From positions 57,608 to 121,607 of the forward strand of contig CALXIO010000002.1 of NCBI GenBank assembly GCA_944388385.1: DNA of 64,000 nucleotides, written 5' to 3'. This stretch comes from an uncultured Ruminiclostridium sp. GTDB taxonomy: Bacteria; Bacillota; Clostridia; Oscillospirales; Ruminococcaceae. Each line of letters begins with the position of its first letter. Position 1 is the first letter of the stretch. The notes beneath the pieces are model-generated. The model ran no database searches and had not been told where the DNA came from. It worked only from the letters and a program-made list of their open reading frames with translations. The position numbers were made by a program, and so were the translations under genes. Shown here piece after piece: positions 46,043 to 55,193 of the stretch.

Positions 46043-47350
46043 ATATACCCTTTGCATAGCCTCTACAAAGCCGGGCTTTTTCCATTCAAAGGTGGTACGG
46101 TTAAGATGCTCACCGTTATCCCAGAAGTATGCCGCTATGCCATAGTCCTTGCAAAGCTGATTGAGAGTTTCTATAAACAGCTCACAGCTTGCCACATCAC
46201 TGCCGGAAACACCGTATTCACCGATTATAACAGGTGTTCCCTTCTTTACATAGTTATCATACATCATGGTGATAAGGTCTTTCATTTCCTTCTTTTCGCT
46301 GTCAGTACCCCATGTGTGCTTAATATCAACAGTACAGAAATCCCAGGGGGTGTAATAATGTACTGATAATATCATGCGGTTTGCAGGGTCTGTGGGCATT
46401 TTAAACTTGCTGTCACAGGTGCTCTTAATATCTGTCCAGTAGCCGGAAATAAGTAAATGACGCTGTGGGTTATTACCGCCTGTTGAACGGATAATATCCA
46501 CAAAATCCTGGTTTATCTTGTTAAGTAAATCGTATGCCTTATTTTTATCCAGATCATCAAAGCCTACCTCGTTCATACATTCAAAAATAAGCTTATCTGA
46601 GTAGTTTTTAAATCTTTCAGCTATCTGCTTCCACATATTGGAAAACCTTGCATAGAAGGCATCATAATCGGATACTGCCATTGTTCTTATCCATGCGCCG
46701 AAATTCGGATCTCCGCCGCCGTCATGGTGAAGATTTATAATAACATACATATCACGGTCAATGGCATAATCTACCACCTGCTGTACCCTGTCCATCCACT
46801 CTGTATCAATATTGCCCTCATCGTCAATATGATCTCTCCAGGTAACAGGAATACGAACAGAATTTATGCCGTCCTGAAGTAAGGCATCAAATAATTCAGG
46901 GGTGGTCATAACATTACCCCAAAGGGTTTCGTCAACCTTTTCACCCTCCTCTGCGTGTTCGTCAAGGTTTCCGTCGCCGTTTCTGTCGGCCTGGCAAACA
47001 TCAAGGGTATTACCTAAGTTCCAGCCAATCTTCATTTCGTCAACTAACTGCTGGGAGGTTATATCCCTCATTTCCCCGGGAGTATCATTGCTTGCAGGGG
47101 GATTTGTTTCCTCTGCTGAAGTATCGGGGGCTTTGGTTTCCTCGACTGTGGTTTCGGGAGCTGAGGTTTCCTCTGCTGTAGTTTCCGGGGATGAGGTTTC
47201 CTCCTCGGTTTGCTCTGTGGTGGCACTTGTTTCCTCTACGCTGCTTACAGAGGATGAGCTATCAGAAGAAGTGACGCTATTCTGGCAGGCTGAAATTGTG
47301 CCGATAATTAAAGCACAGGTGATAATTCCACATAAAATTCGCTTAAACAT
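46037..47350 (-). CDS. GH5 family endoglucanase-like lipoprotein
   Basis: 437 residues from ATG 47350 behind AAAGGAG. Lipoprotein signal ending LIIGTISAC (Cys 22), then a low-complexity linker of about 70 Ser/Thr/Glu/Pro residues with repeated ETSAPETTVEE-like units. GH5 catalytic domain follows: MKIGWNLGNTLDVCQ, VRIPVTWRDHID, NLHHDGG, the acid/base Glu in FECMNEVGF, the nucleophile Glu in VIIGEYGVSG, and AYFWDNGE. Hydrolyses beta-1,4-glucans by family. No dockerin or carbohydrate-binding module, so it is cell-anchored rather than cellulosomal. Follows the LCP-like gene. Confidence 0.92.
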   Translation of the reverse strand: MFKRILCGIITCALIIGTISACQNSVTSSDSSSSVSSVEETSATTEQTEEETSSPETTAEETSAPETTVEETKAPDTSAEETNPPASNDTPGEMRDITSQQLVDEMKIGWNLGNTLDVCQADRNGDGNLDEHAEEGEKVDETLWGNVMTTPELFDALLQDGINSVRIPVTWRDHIDDEGNIDTEWMDRVQQVVDYAIDRDMYVIINLHHDGGGDPNFGAWIRTMAVSDYDAFYARFSNMWKQIAERFKNYSDKLIFECMNEVGFDDLDKNKAYDLLNKINQDFVDIIRSTGGNNPQRHLLISGYWTDIKSTCDSKFKMPTDPANRMILSVHYYTPWDFCTVDIKHTWGTDSEKKEMKDLITMMYDNYVKKGTPVIIGEYGVSGSDVASCELFIETLNQLCKDYGIAAYFWDNGEHLNRTTFEWKKPGFVEAMQRVYN

Positions 47351-47378
47351 TTTGCTTTCTCCTTTAAAAAATAATTGA

Positions 47379-48260
47379 TTATAATTCCCCGGAAATTCTA
47401 TCCTTGATACTTGTTTTAGATGTGTCGGTGATAATATACTTATCTCCGTTTTGCTCACCGTAGGGGATATAGTAATCTCCGGGCTGATTTGTATTAAAGA
47501 GGGTGTAATGAATTGCCTCCTCCTTAGCTAAATAAGCATCATTTGTTATATTGGTGTCTGTGTTGCTGATTATAAAATCCACAACTGACTGCATGGTTGA
47601 GGATGCGGCATGAACAAAGTTCTGATTTATAAAATCACAAAGTGAGGTTGCCTGTACCTTGCAGGAATACTGAATATCCTTTTCGCCGTAATCAGGTAAA
47701 GTAAGATAGGAATGGAACTGAGTACCTGTAAAGCTGTAGGTTCCGGCATAAACCACCGTAAGGCGCTTTGTTTCGGGATCCTCGTATCTTATTTCCTTAG
47801 GTACGGTAAGGGTGGTATTTCCCACATAATCAAAAAAGTCAATAAGAGTTTCTCTTGAAAACTTGACATAGTGCTTTACTTCAACACCATAGGCATCTGT
47901 AAGATTTTTCATTACCGCCTCAGCACCGGCGTTTATATAGGACTGCTTTAAGGTATCCCCTCCAAAGGATGAGGATGACAAATATGGCATAATTGTAAAG
48001 GAATTGGCATCTCCTCTATAGGTAATGGTCATATACTGCTCAGGTACATCATCTGCGGTTTTGCTGATCATTATAAGAGTGGTGAAATTATGGGACGCAT
48101 CCGGTCTGAAGGCGGTACCGATATTATCCGATGAGGTGGGTCTGTCATTATTTGCCTCGTAAAATGAGTTTAAAAGGGCATTTGATACAACATAGAGTAT
48201 TACCCCCGCAATTACGAAAGTAATAAGATATATGTACCAGTTACTTCTACGTTTAGTCAA
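47379..48260 (-). CDS. Degenerate LytR-CpsA-Psr (LCP)-like membrane protein
   Basis: 293 residues from TTG 48260, chosen because GGAGG lies 8 bases upstream and the frame starts MTKRRSNWYIY. One N-terminal membrane segment (about 8-27), then an extracellular domain with the LCP order of elements (TLIMISKTADD, FTIMPYLSSSS, QSYINAGAEAVMKNLTDAYGVEVKHYVKFSRETLIDFFDYVGN). The arginine-aspartate motif that binds the lipid pyrophosphate in LCP ligases is missing, so the protein is probably not a normal cell-wall polymer ligase. First gene of a unit with the cellulase. Confidence 0.6.
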   Translation of the reverse strand: MTKRRSNWYIYLITFVIAGVILYVVSNALLNSFYEANNDRPTSSDNIGTAFRPDASHNFTTLIMISKTADDVPEQYMTITYRGDANSFTIMPYLSSSSFGGDTLKQSYINAGAEAVMKNLTDAYGVEVKHYVKFSRETLIDFFDYVGNTTLTVPKEIRYEDPETKRLTVVYAGTYSFTGTQFHSYLTLPDYGEKDIQYSCKVQATSLCDFINQNFVHAASSTMQSVVDFIISNTDTNITNDAYLAKEEAIHYTLFNTNQPGDYYIPYGEQNGDKYIITDTSKTSIKDRISGEL

Positions 48261-48307
48261 AATACATTCCTCCGTAAAATAAAATGCTGTAATATGGGTA
48301 CAGCTAC

Positions 48308-48336
48308 TTGAAAATCTGCTTAAAAAAGTGTACAAT
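48308..48336 (+). promoter_or_regulatory. alr-cysK promoter
   Basis: TTGAAA (48308-48313), 17-base spacer, TACAAT (48331-48336). Confidence 0.65.
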
Positions 48337-48410
48337 GTAATAATAGCATAATTCAACTAAAAATGCAAGTGATTTTTGAATTTGCTAAAATCCTTGAAAG
48401 AAGGCTTTTT

Positions 48411-49556
48411 ATGAAAAAGTTCTTAAAGCGTGCATGGGCTGAAATTGATATTGACGCCCTTATTCATAACTACAACTGCATTAAGGAGCTTGCAGGAAAT
48501 AAGGAAGTGCTGGCTGTAGTAAAGGCTAACGCATACGGCCATGATGATAAATCCGTATGTAATGCTCTTCAGGATGCAGGTGTAAAATATTTTAGTGTAT
48601 CTAATCTCTGGGAAGCGGAGCATCTTCGCCGTAACGGTATTACCGGTGTTATATTAACCTTCGGCTATACCGATGAGGATTATTTTGATGAGCTTCTTGA
48701 ATATGATATTACCCAGACTGTTGGAAGTGTGGAATATGCCACAGCCCTTAGTGATTACGCGGTATCAAAGGGAGTTAAAATGCCTGTTCATATTAAGGTC
48801 AATACAGGAATGACAAGAGTAGGTGTTGATACCGAGGAAGAATTTGACAGGATATTAGCCCTTCCCGGACTTTCCTGTAAGGCGGCATATACCCATTTTG
48901 CGGTGGCTGACAGCTTAGATGAGGATGATGTAAGCTATACCGACAGACAGGAGGAAAAGCTGCTGATGATGGCTAAGGATAAGGGACTGCTTATCCATTC
49001 CCAGAACAGCGGCGGTATTTCCTATCATAAGGAGTACGGCGGTGATATTGTAAGAGCCGGTATTATTTTATACGGACATTGTCCCAATTATCCCTTACAG
49101 GTACCATTTACCATGAAGCCTGTAATGACAGTAAAGTCTGTGGTTTCTCAGCTTAAGGTAATAGAAAAGGGCACACAGGTAAGCTACGGCAGAACCTTTA
49201 CGGCAGATAGGACAATGAAGATAGCGGTTATTCCCATAGGATATGCCGACGGATATTTCAGAGATTTTTCTTCAAAGGGAAAAATGCTTATAAACGGTGT
49301 TCTCTGCCCTGTTATCGGTAGGGTTTGTATGGACCAGACCATAGTTGATGTAACTGAGGTTAAGGATATTAAAACCAATGATATTGTCTATGTATATTCC
49401 GATAAGGCTAAGGAAACAGATATAGATTATAACGCATCTATTATAAATACCATAGGTTATGAGCTTACCTGTGCGGTGGCACTTCGTATTCCCAGGGTAG
49501 TTATAAAGAACGGTGAAATTAAAGAGGTTGTCCGCTACGGACTAAGCGGTGAATAA
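48411..49556 (+). CDS. alr: Alanine racemase
   Basis: 381 residues from ATG 48411 (AAGAAGG upstream). PLP enzyme making D-alanine for peptidoglycan. Seen: RAWAEIDIDALIHNYNCIK, the PLP lysine in AVVKANAYGHD near residue 37, HIKVNTGMTRVGV, AGIILYGHCP, and the catalytic tyrosine region VSYGRTFTADRTMKIAVIPIGYADGYFR, then GRVCMDQTIVDVT. Full length. cysK follows after 10 bases. Confidence 0.96.
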   Translation: MKKFLKRAWAEIDIDALIHNYNCIKELAGNKEVLAVVKANAYGHDDKSVCNALQDAGVKYFSVSNLWEAEHLRRNGITGVILTFGYTDEDYFDELLEYDITQTVGSVEYATALSDYAVSKGVKMPVHIKVNTGMTRVGVDTEEEFDRILALPGLSCKAAYTHFAVADSLDEDDVSYTDRQEEKLLMMAKDKGLLIHSQNSGGISYHKEYGGDIVRAGIILYGHCPNYPLQVPFTMKPVMTVKSVVSQLKVIEKGTQVSYGRTFTADRTMKIAVIPIGYADGYFRDFSSKGKMLINGVLCPVIGRVCMDQTIVDVTEVKDIKTNDIVYVYSDKAKETDIDYNASIINTIGYELTCAVALRIPRVVIKNGEIKEVVRYGLSGE

Positions 49557-49566
49557 GGAGATAAAT

Positions 49567-50490
49567 ATGATATACAGCAGTATTCTTGATTTAGTGGGAA
49601 ATACTCCCCTTATTGAGCTTAAAAGACTTGAGGAAAAATACGGTCTTAAGGCAAAGCTGGTGGCTAAGGTGGAATTTTTCAATCCTGCCGGAAGCATTAA
49701 GGACAGAGTAGGTCTTGAAATGATAAACAAGGCAGAAAAGGATGGCACATTAAAGCCCGGCGGCACTATAATAGAGCCTACCAGCGGTAATACCGGTGTA
49801 GGTCTTGCCTGTGTGGCGGCGGCCAAGGGATATAAGGTAATTCTTACAATGCCTGAAACCATGAGCTTAGAAAGAAGAATGTTATTAAAGGCTTATAATG
49901 CAGAGGTTATTCTTACCGACGGTAAAAAGGGTATGGCAGGCGCTATTGAAAAGGCTAATGAGCTTCAGAAGGAAATTCCCGGGGCTATTATTACAGGACA
50001 GTTTGTAAATCCTGCTAATCCTGACGCCCACTATAAAACTACCGGCCCTGAAATCTGGCGGGATACTGAGGGTAATGTTGATTATATTGTTGCAGGTGTT
50101 GGTACAGGCGGTACTCTTACCGGTACTGCAAGATATTTAAAGGAGCAAAAGTCCTCTGTAAAGGCTATTGCAATAGAGCCTGATACAAGTGCGGTAATGT
50201 CGGGAGAGCCGGCAGGCGCTCACGGTCTTCAGGGTATAGGGGCAGGCTTTATTCCGGAAATAATGGATATGTCCCTTGTGGATGAAATAATAAAGAGAAG
50301 CACAGAGGATGCCTATAAGGCGGCAAGGGAGCTTGTAGCATGTGAGGGTATACTTTGCGGTATTACATCCGGGGCGGCTTTATCTGCGGCAATAGAGGTT
50401 GCCAAAAGAGAGGAAAACAAGGATAAGCTGATTGTAGTGATACTTCCGGATATCGGAGAGAGATATTTATCCACAGATCTTTATAAATAA
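49567..50490 (+). CDS. cysK: Cysteine synthase (O-acetylserine sulfhydrylase)
   Basis: 307 residues from ATG 49567 with AAGGAG 7 bases upstream. PLP lysine in NPAGSIKDRVGLEM near 41; TSGNTGVGLACVAA; GQFVNPANPDAHY; GVGTGGTLTGTARYL; GAGFIPEI; CGITSGAAL. Makes cysteine from O-acetylserine and sulfide. Probably co-transcribed with alr. Its stop overlaps the end of the convergent DUF378 gene by 24 bases. Confidence 0.95.
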   Translation: MIYSSILDLVGNTPLIELKRLEEKYGLKAKLVAKVEFFNPAGSIKDRVGLEMINKAEKDGTLKPGGTIIEPTSGNTGVGLACVAAAKGYKVILTMPETMSLERRMLLKAYNAEVILTDGKKGMAGAIEKANELQKEIPGAIITGQFVNPANPDAHYKTTGPEIWRDTEGNVDYIVAGVGTGGTLTGTARYLKEQKSSVKAIAIEPDTSAVMSGEPAGAHGLQGIGAGFIPEIMDMSLVDEIIKRSTEDAYKAARELVACEGILCGITSGAALSAAIEVAKREENKDKLIVVILPDIGERYLSTDLYK

Positions 50491-50757
50491 GTAAAACAAA
50501 AGATGAGTGTTTCCACTCATCTTTTTTTCTTTTTCTCTTATCTTATCATCCGTCAGGGTTTCGATCATTTCATTTCTCTTAAAGAAGAGGGATACACACC
50601 AAAGAGCGCTTAGTCCCACTAATACATAAAGTATTCTGCTTATAAGCTCGGCACTTCCGCCAAAAGCCCATGCAATAAGGTCAAACTGGAATATACCTAC
50701 AAGACCCCAGTTAATACCGCCGATAAGAAGAATAAACAATGCTATTTTGTCCATCAT
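50467..50757 (-). CDS. DUF378 membrane protein
   Basis: 96 residues with two membrane segments and the DUF378 signature IALFILLIGGINWGLVGIFQFDLIAWAFGG. Function unknown. Normal members end near residue 70-75; here the last 20 residues (MSGNTHLLFYLFIKICG) are encoded by the terminator and by the antisense of the cysK 3' end, suggesting a lost stop codon. GGAGG lies 9 bases before the start. Confidence 0.75.
   Translation of the reverse strand: MMDKIALFILLIGGINWGLVGIFQFDLIAWAFGGSAELISRILYVLVGLSALWCVSLFFKRNEMIETLTDDKIREKEKKMSGNTHLLFYLFIKICG
50499..50528. terminator. Bidirectional terminator after cysK
   Basis: AAAGATGAGTG pairs with CACTCATCTTT, then T run; located inside the 3' coding end of the DUF378 gene. 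Confidence 0.85.
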
Positions 50758-50931
50758 AGTTCCGGTCCTCCAAAAAAGTACCTAATGAATAGATAAAACG
50801 GAAAATTCCGTTTGCTTTAGTATCTGCATTCTCACTTTAAATATTCATTGTATATTATAGCTAATTTTGCGCTGTAATGTTTGTCAATTATATAAAATTT
50901 AAATAAAGGTAAAAAAATCTCAAAAAAAGTG

Positions 50932-50960
50932 TTGACAAATGAGTTTCATTCGTGTATAAT
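50932..50960 (+). promoter_or_regulatory. tRNA cluster promoter
   Basis: TTGACA (50932-50937), 17-base spacer, TATAAT (50955-50960): an exact consensus, 44 bases before tRNA-Val. Confidence 0.9.
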
Positions 50961-51004
50961 ATATAACTGTCGGACGGGTAAAAAACAAGTAAGTTCGACA
51001 AGAT

Positions 51005-51080
51005 GGAAGCTTAGCTCAGCTGGGAGAGCATCTGCCTTACAAGCAGAGGGTCATAGGTTCGAGCCCTATAGTTTCCACCA
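51005..51080 (+). tRNA. tRNA-Val (UAC)
   Basis: 76 nt with CCA. Acceptor GGAAGCT/AGTTTCC, anticodon loop CTTACAA, T-arm ATAGG/CCTAT. Confidence 0.95.
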
Positions 51081-51082
51081 AT

Positions 51083-51159
51083 GGCCTGGTAGTTCAGTTG
51101 GTTAGAACGCCGCCCTGTCACGGCGGAGGTCGTGGGTTCGAGTCCCATCCAGGTCGCCA
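51083..51159 (+). tRNA. tRNA-Asp (GUC), copy 1
   Basis: 77 nt with CCA. Acceptor GGCCTGG/CCAGGTC, anticodon loop CTGTCAC. Confidence 0.95.
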
Positions 51160-51228
51160 TTTTTATGGACTTCCCTTTTGGCTCAAGTGAAGTTCTTAAA
51201 GAAGCGAGCCCAATTTATACTAACCAAT

Positions 51229-51305
51229 GGCCTGGTAGTTCAGTTGGTTAGAACGCCGCCCTGTCACGGCGGAGGTCGTGGGTTCGAGTCCCATCCAGGT
51301 CGCCA
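51229..51305 (+). tRNA. tRNA-Asp (GUC), copy 2
   Basis: Identical to copy 1, including four bases of 5' flank; a recent tandem duplication with a 69-base spacer. Confidence 0.95.
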
Positions 51306-51314
51306 ATTTAATAT

Positions 51315-51390
51315 GCGGATTTAGCTCATCTGGTAGAGCGCCACCTTGCCAAGGTGGAGGTAGCGAGTTCGAGCCTCGTAATCCGCTCCA
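51315..51390 (+). tRNA. tRNA-Gly (GCC)
   Basis: 76 nt with CCA. Acceptor GCGGATT/AATCCGC, anticodon loop TTGCCAA, anticodon stem CCACC/GGTGG. Confidence 0.95.
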
Positions 51391-51451
51391 GGAAATTCGT
51401 CGTGGAAATATTCACGGCGTTTTTTATTGCCTTTTTTTCTGTATATAAAAT

Positions 51452-51481
51452 AAAGCTGTGTAAAAAACACAGCTTTTTATT
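51452..51481. terminator. Terminator shared by the tRNA cluster and recN
   Basis: AAAGCTGTGT pairs with ACACAGCTTT, flanked by T and A runs suited to both directions. Confidence 0.85.
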
Positions 51482-53152
51482 TTAGTTATCAATTTTTGAT
51501 CTTGACAATAGCTCCTCGGCATTTTTAAGGGAGATTTCATTTTCCTCATCACCTGAGATAATTCTTGCTATCTCCTTTACCCTGCCTGCATGGGAAAGCT
51601 CGGTAATGCTGGTGTAGGTGCGGCTGTCATCGCTTTTCTTTTCAATAAGCAGATGTGTATCCGCCATTGAGGCTATCTGAGCTAAATGGGTAACACATAA
51701 TATCTGTCTGCTTTGTGCTGCCTCGTGAAGCTTTATTCCTACCTTTTGTGCCGCCTTACCGCTGATACCTGTATCAACCTCATCAAATATCATGGTGGGG
51801 ATGTTATCGGTACCTGCAAGAACATTTTTTACCGCCAGCATAATTCTTGATAATTCACCGCCGGAGGCTATTTTATTCATGGGCTTTAAGTCCTCGCCCT
51901 TATTTACTGAAATAAGTATCTCCACATTGTCCATGCCGTTTATAGTGACCTTATCCTGTGTCACATTGAATATAAGTCTTATATCCGGCATATTAAGAAA
52001 GGTAAGCTCTGAGGATATTTCCGAAGCTAATTTTTCCGCCGCCTTTTTACGGGAATTTGTCAGCTTTTCTGCAAGGCTCTTTACCTTTTCGGCACACTGC
52101 TTTTTCTTTGCGGTTAATTCCTCTATTATCTCATCGGAATTATCGAAGGCATTAAGCTCCTCACGCCACTCCTGAAGCTTTATAAGTAAATCATCAAGGG
52201 GCATACCGTATTTTCTTTTTACCCTTAATATTTCGCTTAAACGTTCCTCGTGGAACATTAGCCTTCCTTCGCTGTCCTCATCATCTGATATACGGGAGGA
52301 AATTTCCGCCCTTATATCCTCAATGTCAGTAAGGGTACGCTCTATTCTTTCGGAAAGTGTGTTATATTCCTCTGATACTGATGTAAGTGAGCTTAAAGCG
52401 TTCATGGCTCTTTTTAAAAGCTCGTATGCCCCCTCCCCTTCATCATCTCCGGAAATACAATCCACTGCGCTGTATAATTTCTTTTGGATAAGCTGATTAT
52501 TGCGAAGGATTTCAAGCTGATTATTTACTTCCTCCTCTTCCCCTGTCTTAAAGTCAAGGGCATCCAGCTCCTCCACTCTTTCCCTCAGAAACTCAGAACG
52601 CTCACTTGCCTTCTGTGCTTTTTTCTTAGCCTCATTTATCTGCCGTGACAAGGAGGAAAACTCCTTGAATACCGACTGATATTCATTTACAAGCTCACTG
52701 TTTGCCGCATATCTGTCAAGTATATCACGCTGAACGTCATTACTCATAAGAAGCTGATTATCATGCTGACCGTGGATGTTTATAAGGTTTAATGTGACCT
52801 CTCTTAAAAGGGCGGCTGTACAGGCTCTTCCGTTTATTCGAGCTGTACTCTTACCATCCGCAAATATCTCACGCTGTACCATAAGCTCATCACACTTATC
52901 AAAGCCGTTTTCTGAAAGGATATTATTTGCGTTTTCGGTAATGTTATCAAAAAGCCCGGTAATAACCGCCTTTTGTGCTCCGTTACGGACTATATCCTTA
53001 TTGGCTCTTCCGCCTAATATGGCATTTATGCCCCCTATAAGGATACTTTTACCGGCTCCTGTTTCGCCGGTAAAAACATTAAGCCTTTCACCAAAGGAAA
53101 CAGAGGCCTTTTCAATTATAGCAAGGTTTTCTATTGTAAGCTCCCTTAACAC
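51482..53152 (-). CDS. recN: DNA repair protein RecN
   Basis: 556-residue SMC-like ATPase used in double-strand break repair. Walker A FTGETGAGKSILIGG near residue 30, long coiled-coil arms (about 155-370), signature LSRIMLAVKNVLAG in ASGGELSRIM, Walker B TMIFDEVDTGISG and D-loop, and ILCVTHLAQIASMADTHL. Length normal. Last gene of the long minus-strand cluster, 11 bases after argR. Confidence 0.95.
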   Translation of the reverse strand: MLRELTIENLAIIEKASVSFGERLNVFTGETGAGKSILIGGINAILGGRANKDIVRNGAQKAVITGLFDNITENANNILSENGFDKCDELMVQREIFADGKSTARINGRACTAALLREVTLNLINIHGQHDNQLLMSNDVQRDILDRYAANSELVNEYQSVFKEFSSLSRQINEAKKKAQKASERSEFLRERVEELDALDFKTGEEEEVNNQLEILRNNQLIQKKLYSAVDCISGDDEGEGAYELLKRAMNALSSLTSVSEEYNTLSERIERTLTDIEDIRAEISSRISDDEDSEGRLMFHEERLSEILRVKRKYGMPLDDLLIKLQEWREELNAFDNSDEIIEELTAKKKQCAEKVKSLAEKLTNSRKKAAEKLASEISSELTFLNMPDIRLIFNVTQDKVTINGMDNVEILISVNKGEDLKPMNKIASGGELSRIMLAVKNVLAGTDNIPTMIFDEVDTGISGKAAQKVGIKLHEAAQSRQILCVTHLAQIASMADTHLLIEKKSDDSRTYTSITELSHAGRVKEIARIISGDEENEISLKNAEELLSRSKIDN

Positions 53153-53163
53153 CGTTTTGCCTC

Positions 53164-53601
53164 CTAAATAAGCTCCTTAAGTCTTGTGCAAAGTGTCTTT
53201 GCCGATTCTTCGCTTCTTGTAAGTACAAATATGGTATCATCACCTGCTATCGTACCTACCACATAGGATAAATTCATCATATCAAGTCCGGCACAGGCCG
53301 CATTGGCAAGTCCGGAGTGGCATTTTACCACCACAATGTTCATGGCATAGTCTATTCCCACAACAGCCTCTGAAATAATGTTATGAAATCTGACGGTACG
53401 CACCCTTGAAGAACGGGTGTAGCATATTACCCCGTTTTCAGATACGCCCTTTTCGATATTAAGCTCATTTATATCCCTTGAAATAGTAGCCTGGGTAACA
53501 TCATAGCCCCTTTCCTTTAAAAGAGCCTGAAGCATTTCCTGGGTTTCTACCTCATAGGTATTTATGATCTTTATTATTTCAGCCTGTCTGTTCTTTTTCA
53601 T
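53164..53601 (-). CDS. argR: Arginine repressor ArgR/AhrC
   Basis: 145 residues. Winged HTH N-terminus (KNRQAEIIKIINTYEVETQEMLQALLKERGYDVTQATISRDINEL), whose SRD is the DNA-recognition motif, and a C-terminal arginine-binding/hexamer domain (GLANAACAGLD, GTIAGDDTIFVLTR). Represses arginine synthesis genes. In Firmicutes it is typically next to recN, as here. Confidence 0.95.
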   Translation of the reverse strand: MKKNRQAEIIKIINTYEVETQEMLQALLKERGYDVTQATISRDINELNIEKGVSENGVICYTRSSRVRTVRFHNIISEAVVGIDYAMNIVVVKCHSGLANAACAGLDMMNLSYVVGTIAGDDTIFVLTRSEESAKTLCTRLKELI

Positions 53602-53612
53602 ATTATCACCTT

Positions 53613-54458
53613 TTATTTAAGTGAACGCATAAGCTTATTGTGTACCGAATTATAAAAGCTGCCGCCGTTAATGTCTATAAGCTCAAGACTAAGCTCTGAT
53701 TTTCTTATAGTTGCTGTTTCGCCCTCTGCAAAATCTATATCATCATCCCCGTCTACGCTTATTATAACACCGCTGTTTTCATAGGCGCTGAAGCTGACGG
53801 TAATCTCTGTGTCATCTGCAAAAATCATTGGTCTGCCGAAAAGAGAATGGGCGCAAAGAGGGGTGAACTCTATGCAGTTTGCATCAGGGGAAATAATAGG
53901 TCCTCCTGCTGATAAGGAATAGGCGGTTGAGCCTGTGGGGGTGCTGAATATAATTCCGTCTGCACGGATTTTTGTTACTTCAAAATCCCCGGCGCAAACG
54001 CAAAATTCCGGCAGCTTTGAATATCTTGTTTTACTGAAAACTATATCATTTACCGCAAGATAATTTTCGCCGTTGCTCAAAGTAATATCAAGCAACATTC
54101 TTTTGCTTATGGTGTAATCCTTGTCCTTCAGTTTTGACAGCTTATTAAGCTCATCACATTCAAGGGTTGCCATAAATCCGAGTCTTCCGGTATTTACACC
54201 AAGCAAGGGCTTATTGCAGGCCGCCGCCTTTCTGCCCCATTTAAGTATAGTTCCGTCACCGCCTACGGTAATAAGCATATCGCACTGAGAAAGCATTTCC
54301 TCTTCCTTGCCGTAAACGATATATGACTGGTTTACAATGGTTTTATAATTTTCATCAAGAAAGACAGTAATATTATTCTGGTTTAATATTCTGCTTACCT
54401 GTAAAACTATCTCTCTGCTTTTGTCCTTTTTTAAATTGGCACAAATTAAAACATTCAT
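53613..54458 (-). CDS. nadK: NAD kinase
   Basis: 281 residues; phosphorylates NAD to NADP. Seen: GGDGT near residue 68 (TVGGDGTILKWGRKA), NTGRLGFMA, the NE/D motif region LAVNDIVF, and TPTGSTAYSLSAGGPI near 175, SPLCAHSL-like TPLCAHSLFGRP. Cytoplasmic. Between tlyA and argR. Confidence 0.95.
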   Translation of the reverse strand: MNVLICANLKKDKSREIVLQVSRILNQNNITVFLDENYKTIVNQSYIVYGKEEEMLSQCDMLITVGGDGTILKWGRKAAACNKPLLGVNTGRLGFMATLECDELNKLSKLKDKDYTISKRMLLDITLSNGENYLAVNDIVFSKTRYSKLPEFCVCAGDFEVTKIRADGIIFSTPTGSTAYSLSAGGPIISPDANCIEFTPLCAHSLFGRPMIFADDTEITVSFSAYENSGVIISVDGDDDIDFAEGETATIRKSELSLELIDINGGSFYNSVHNKLMRSLK

Positions 54459-54469
54459 ATAAGTACCTC

Positions 54470-55192
54470 TTATTTTGAAAGACTGATAAGAAACTCAATA
54501 TTACCGTCCTTACCTGTAATAGGTGAGGTAATAATCTTCCCTGGCTTAAAGCCTATGGATAATGCAAAGGCGGATATATCATCGCATACCCTTTTTCTTA
54601 TTTTTTCATCCTTTACTATGCCCTTTTTGTTAAGGCTTGTTTTTCCTGCCTCAAACTGGGGCTTTATAAGTGCTACACAATGTCCGTTATCCTTTAAAAA
54701 GCTGTACGCACAGGGCAAAACCGCCTTTAGGGAAATAAATGACACATCTATCGAAATAAAATCTACCTTTTCGATAACAGCCGGGTCAAGTCCTCTTACA
54801 TCGGTTTTTTCTATGCTTATTACCCTGATGTCCTGCTTTAGTCTGCTGTCAAGCTGGTCTGTACCCACATCAACAGCAAATACCTTTACCGCCCCATAGG
54901 ATAGCATACAGTCAGTAAAGCCCCCTGTGGAGGCGCCTATATCCATACAGGTACATCCCTTTAAATCAAGGGAAAATTCCTCTATGGCCTTTTCTAATTT
55001 AAGTCCCCCACGGCTTACAAATTTAGGCATATCACCGGTTATCTGAACCTTATCGGAATGCTTAACATCATAAGAGGGTTTTGTTATAATTTTGCCGTTA
55101 ACCGATACCTTGCCCTCTTTTATAAGATCCCCTGCATTGGTGCGGCTCTTTACCATACCGCAGGAAAATAAATAGCTGTCAAGTCTGGGCAT
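54470..55192 (-). CDS. tlyA: TlyA-family rRNA methyltransferase
   Basis: 240 residues. S4 RNA-binding domain at the N-terminus (RLDSYLFSCGMVKSRTNAGDLIKEGKVSVNG), then an FtsJ-like SAM methyltransferase (CMDIGASTGGFTDCML; FAVDVGTDQLD; DFISIDVSFISLKAVLP; LIKPQFEAG). By family it makes 2'-O-methyl-cytidines in rRNA; some relatives have haemolysin-like reports. ATG 55192 with GGTGA upstream is preferred; the dxs stop overlaps the alternative GTG start at 55204. Confidence 0.9.
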   Translation of the reverse strand: MPRLDSYLFSCGMVKSRTNAGDLIKEGKVSVNGKIITKPSYDVKHSDKVQITGDMPKFVSRGGLKLEKAIEEFSLDLKGCTCMDIGASTGGFTDCMLSYGAVKVFAVDVGTDQLDSRLKQDIRVISIEKTDVRGLDPAVIEKVDFISIDVSFISLKAVLPCAYSFLKDNGHCVALIKPQFEAGKTSLNKKGIVKDEKIRKRVCDDISAFALSIGFKPGKIITSPITGKDGNIEFLISLSK

Positions 55193-55193
55193 A

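Noticed and set aside
46902..47378. Plus-strand 158-residue Ser/Val-rich frame over the cellulase gene.
   Set aside because: It is the antisense of the low-complexity linker of the GH5 lipoprotein.
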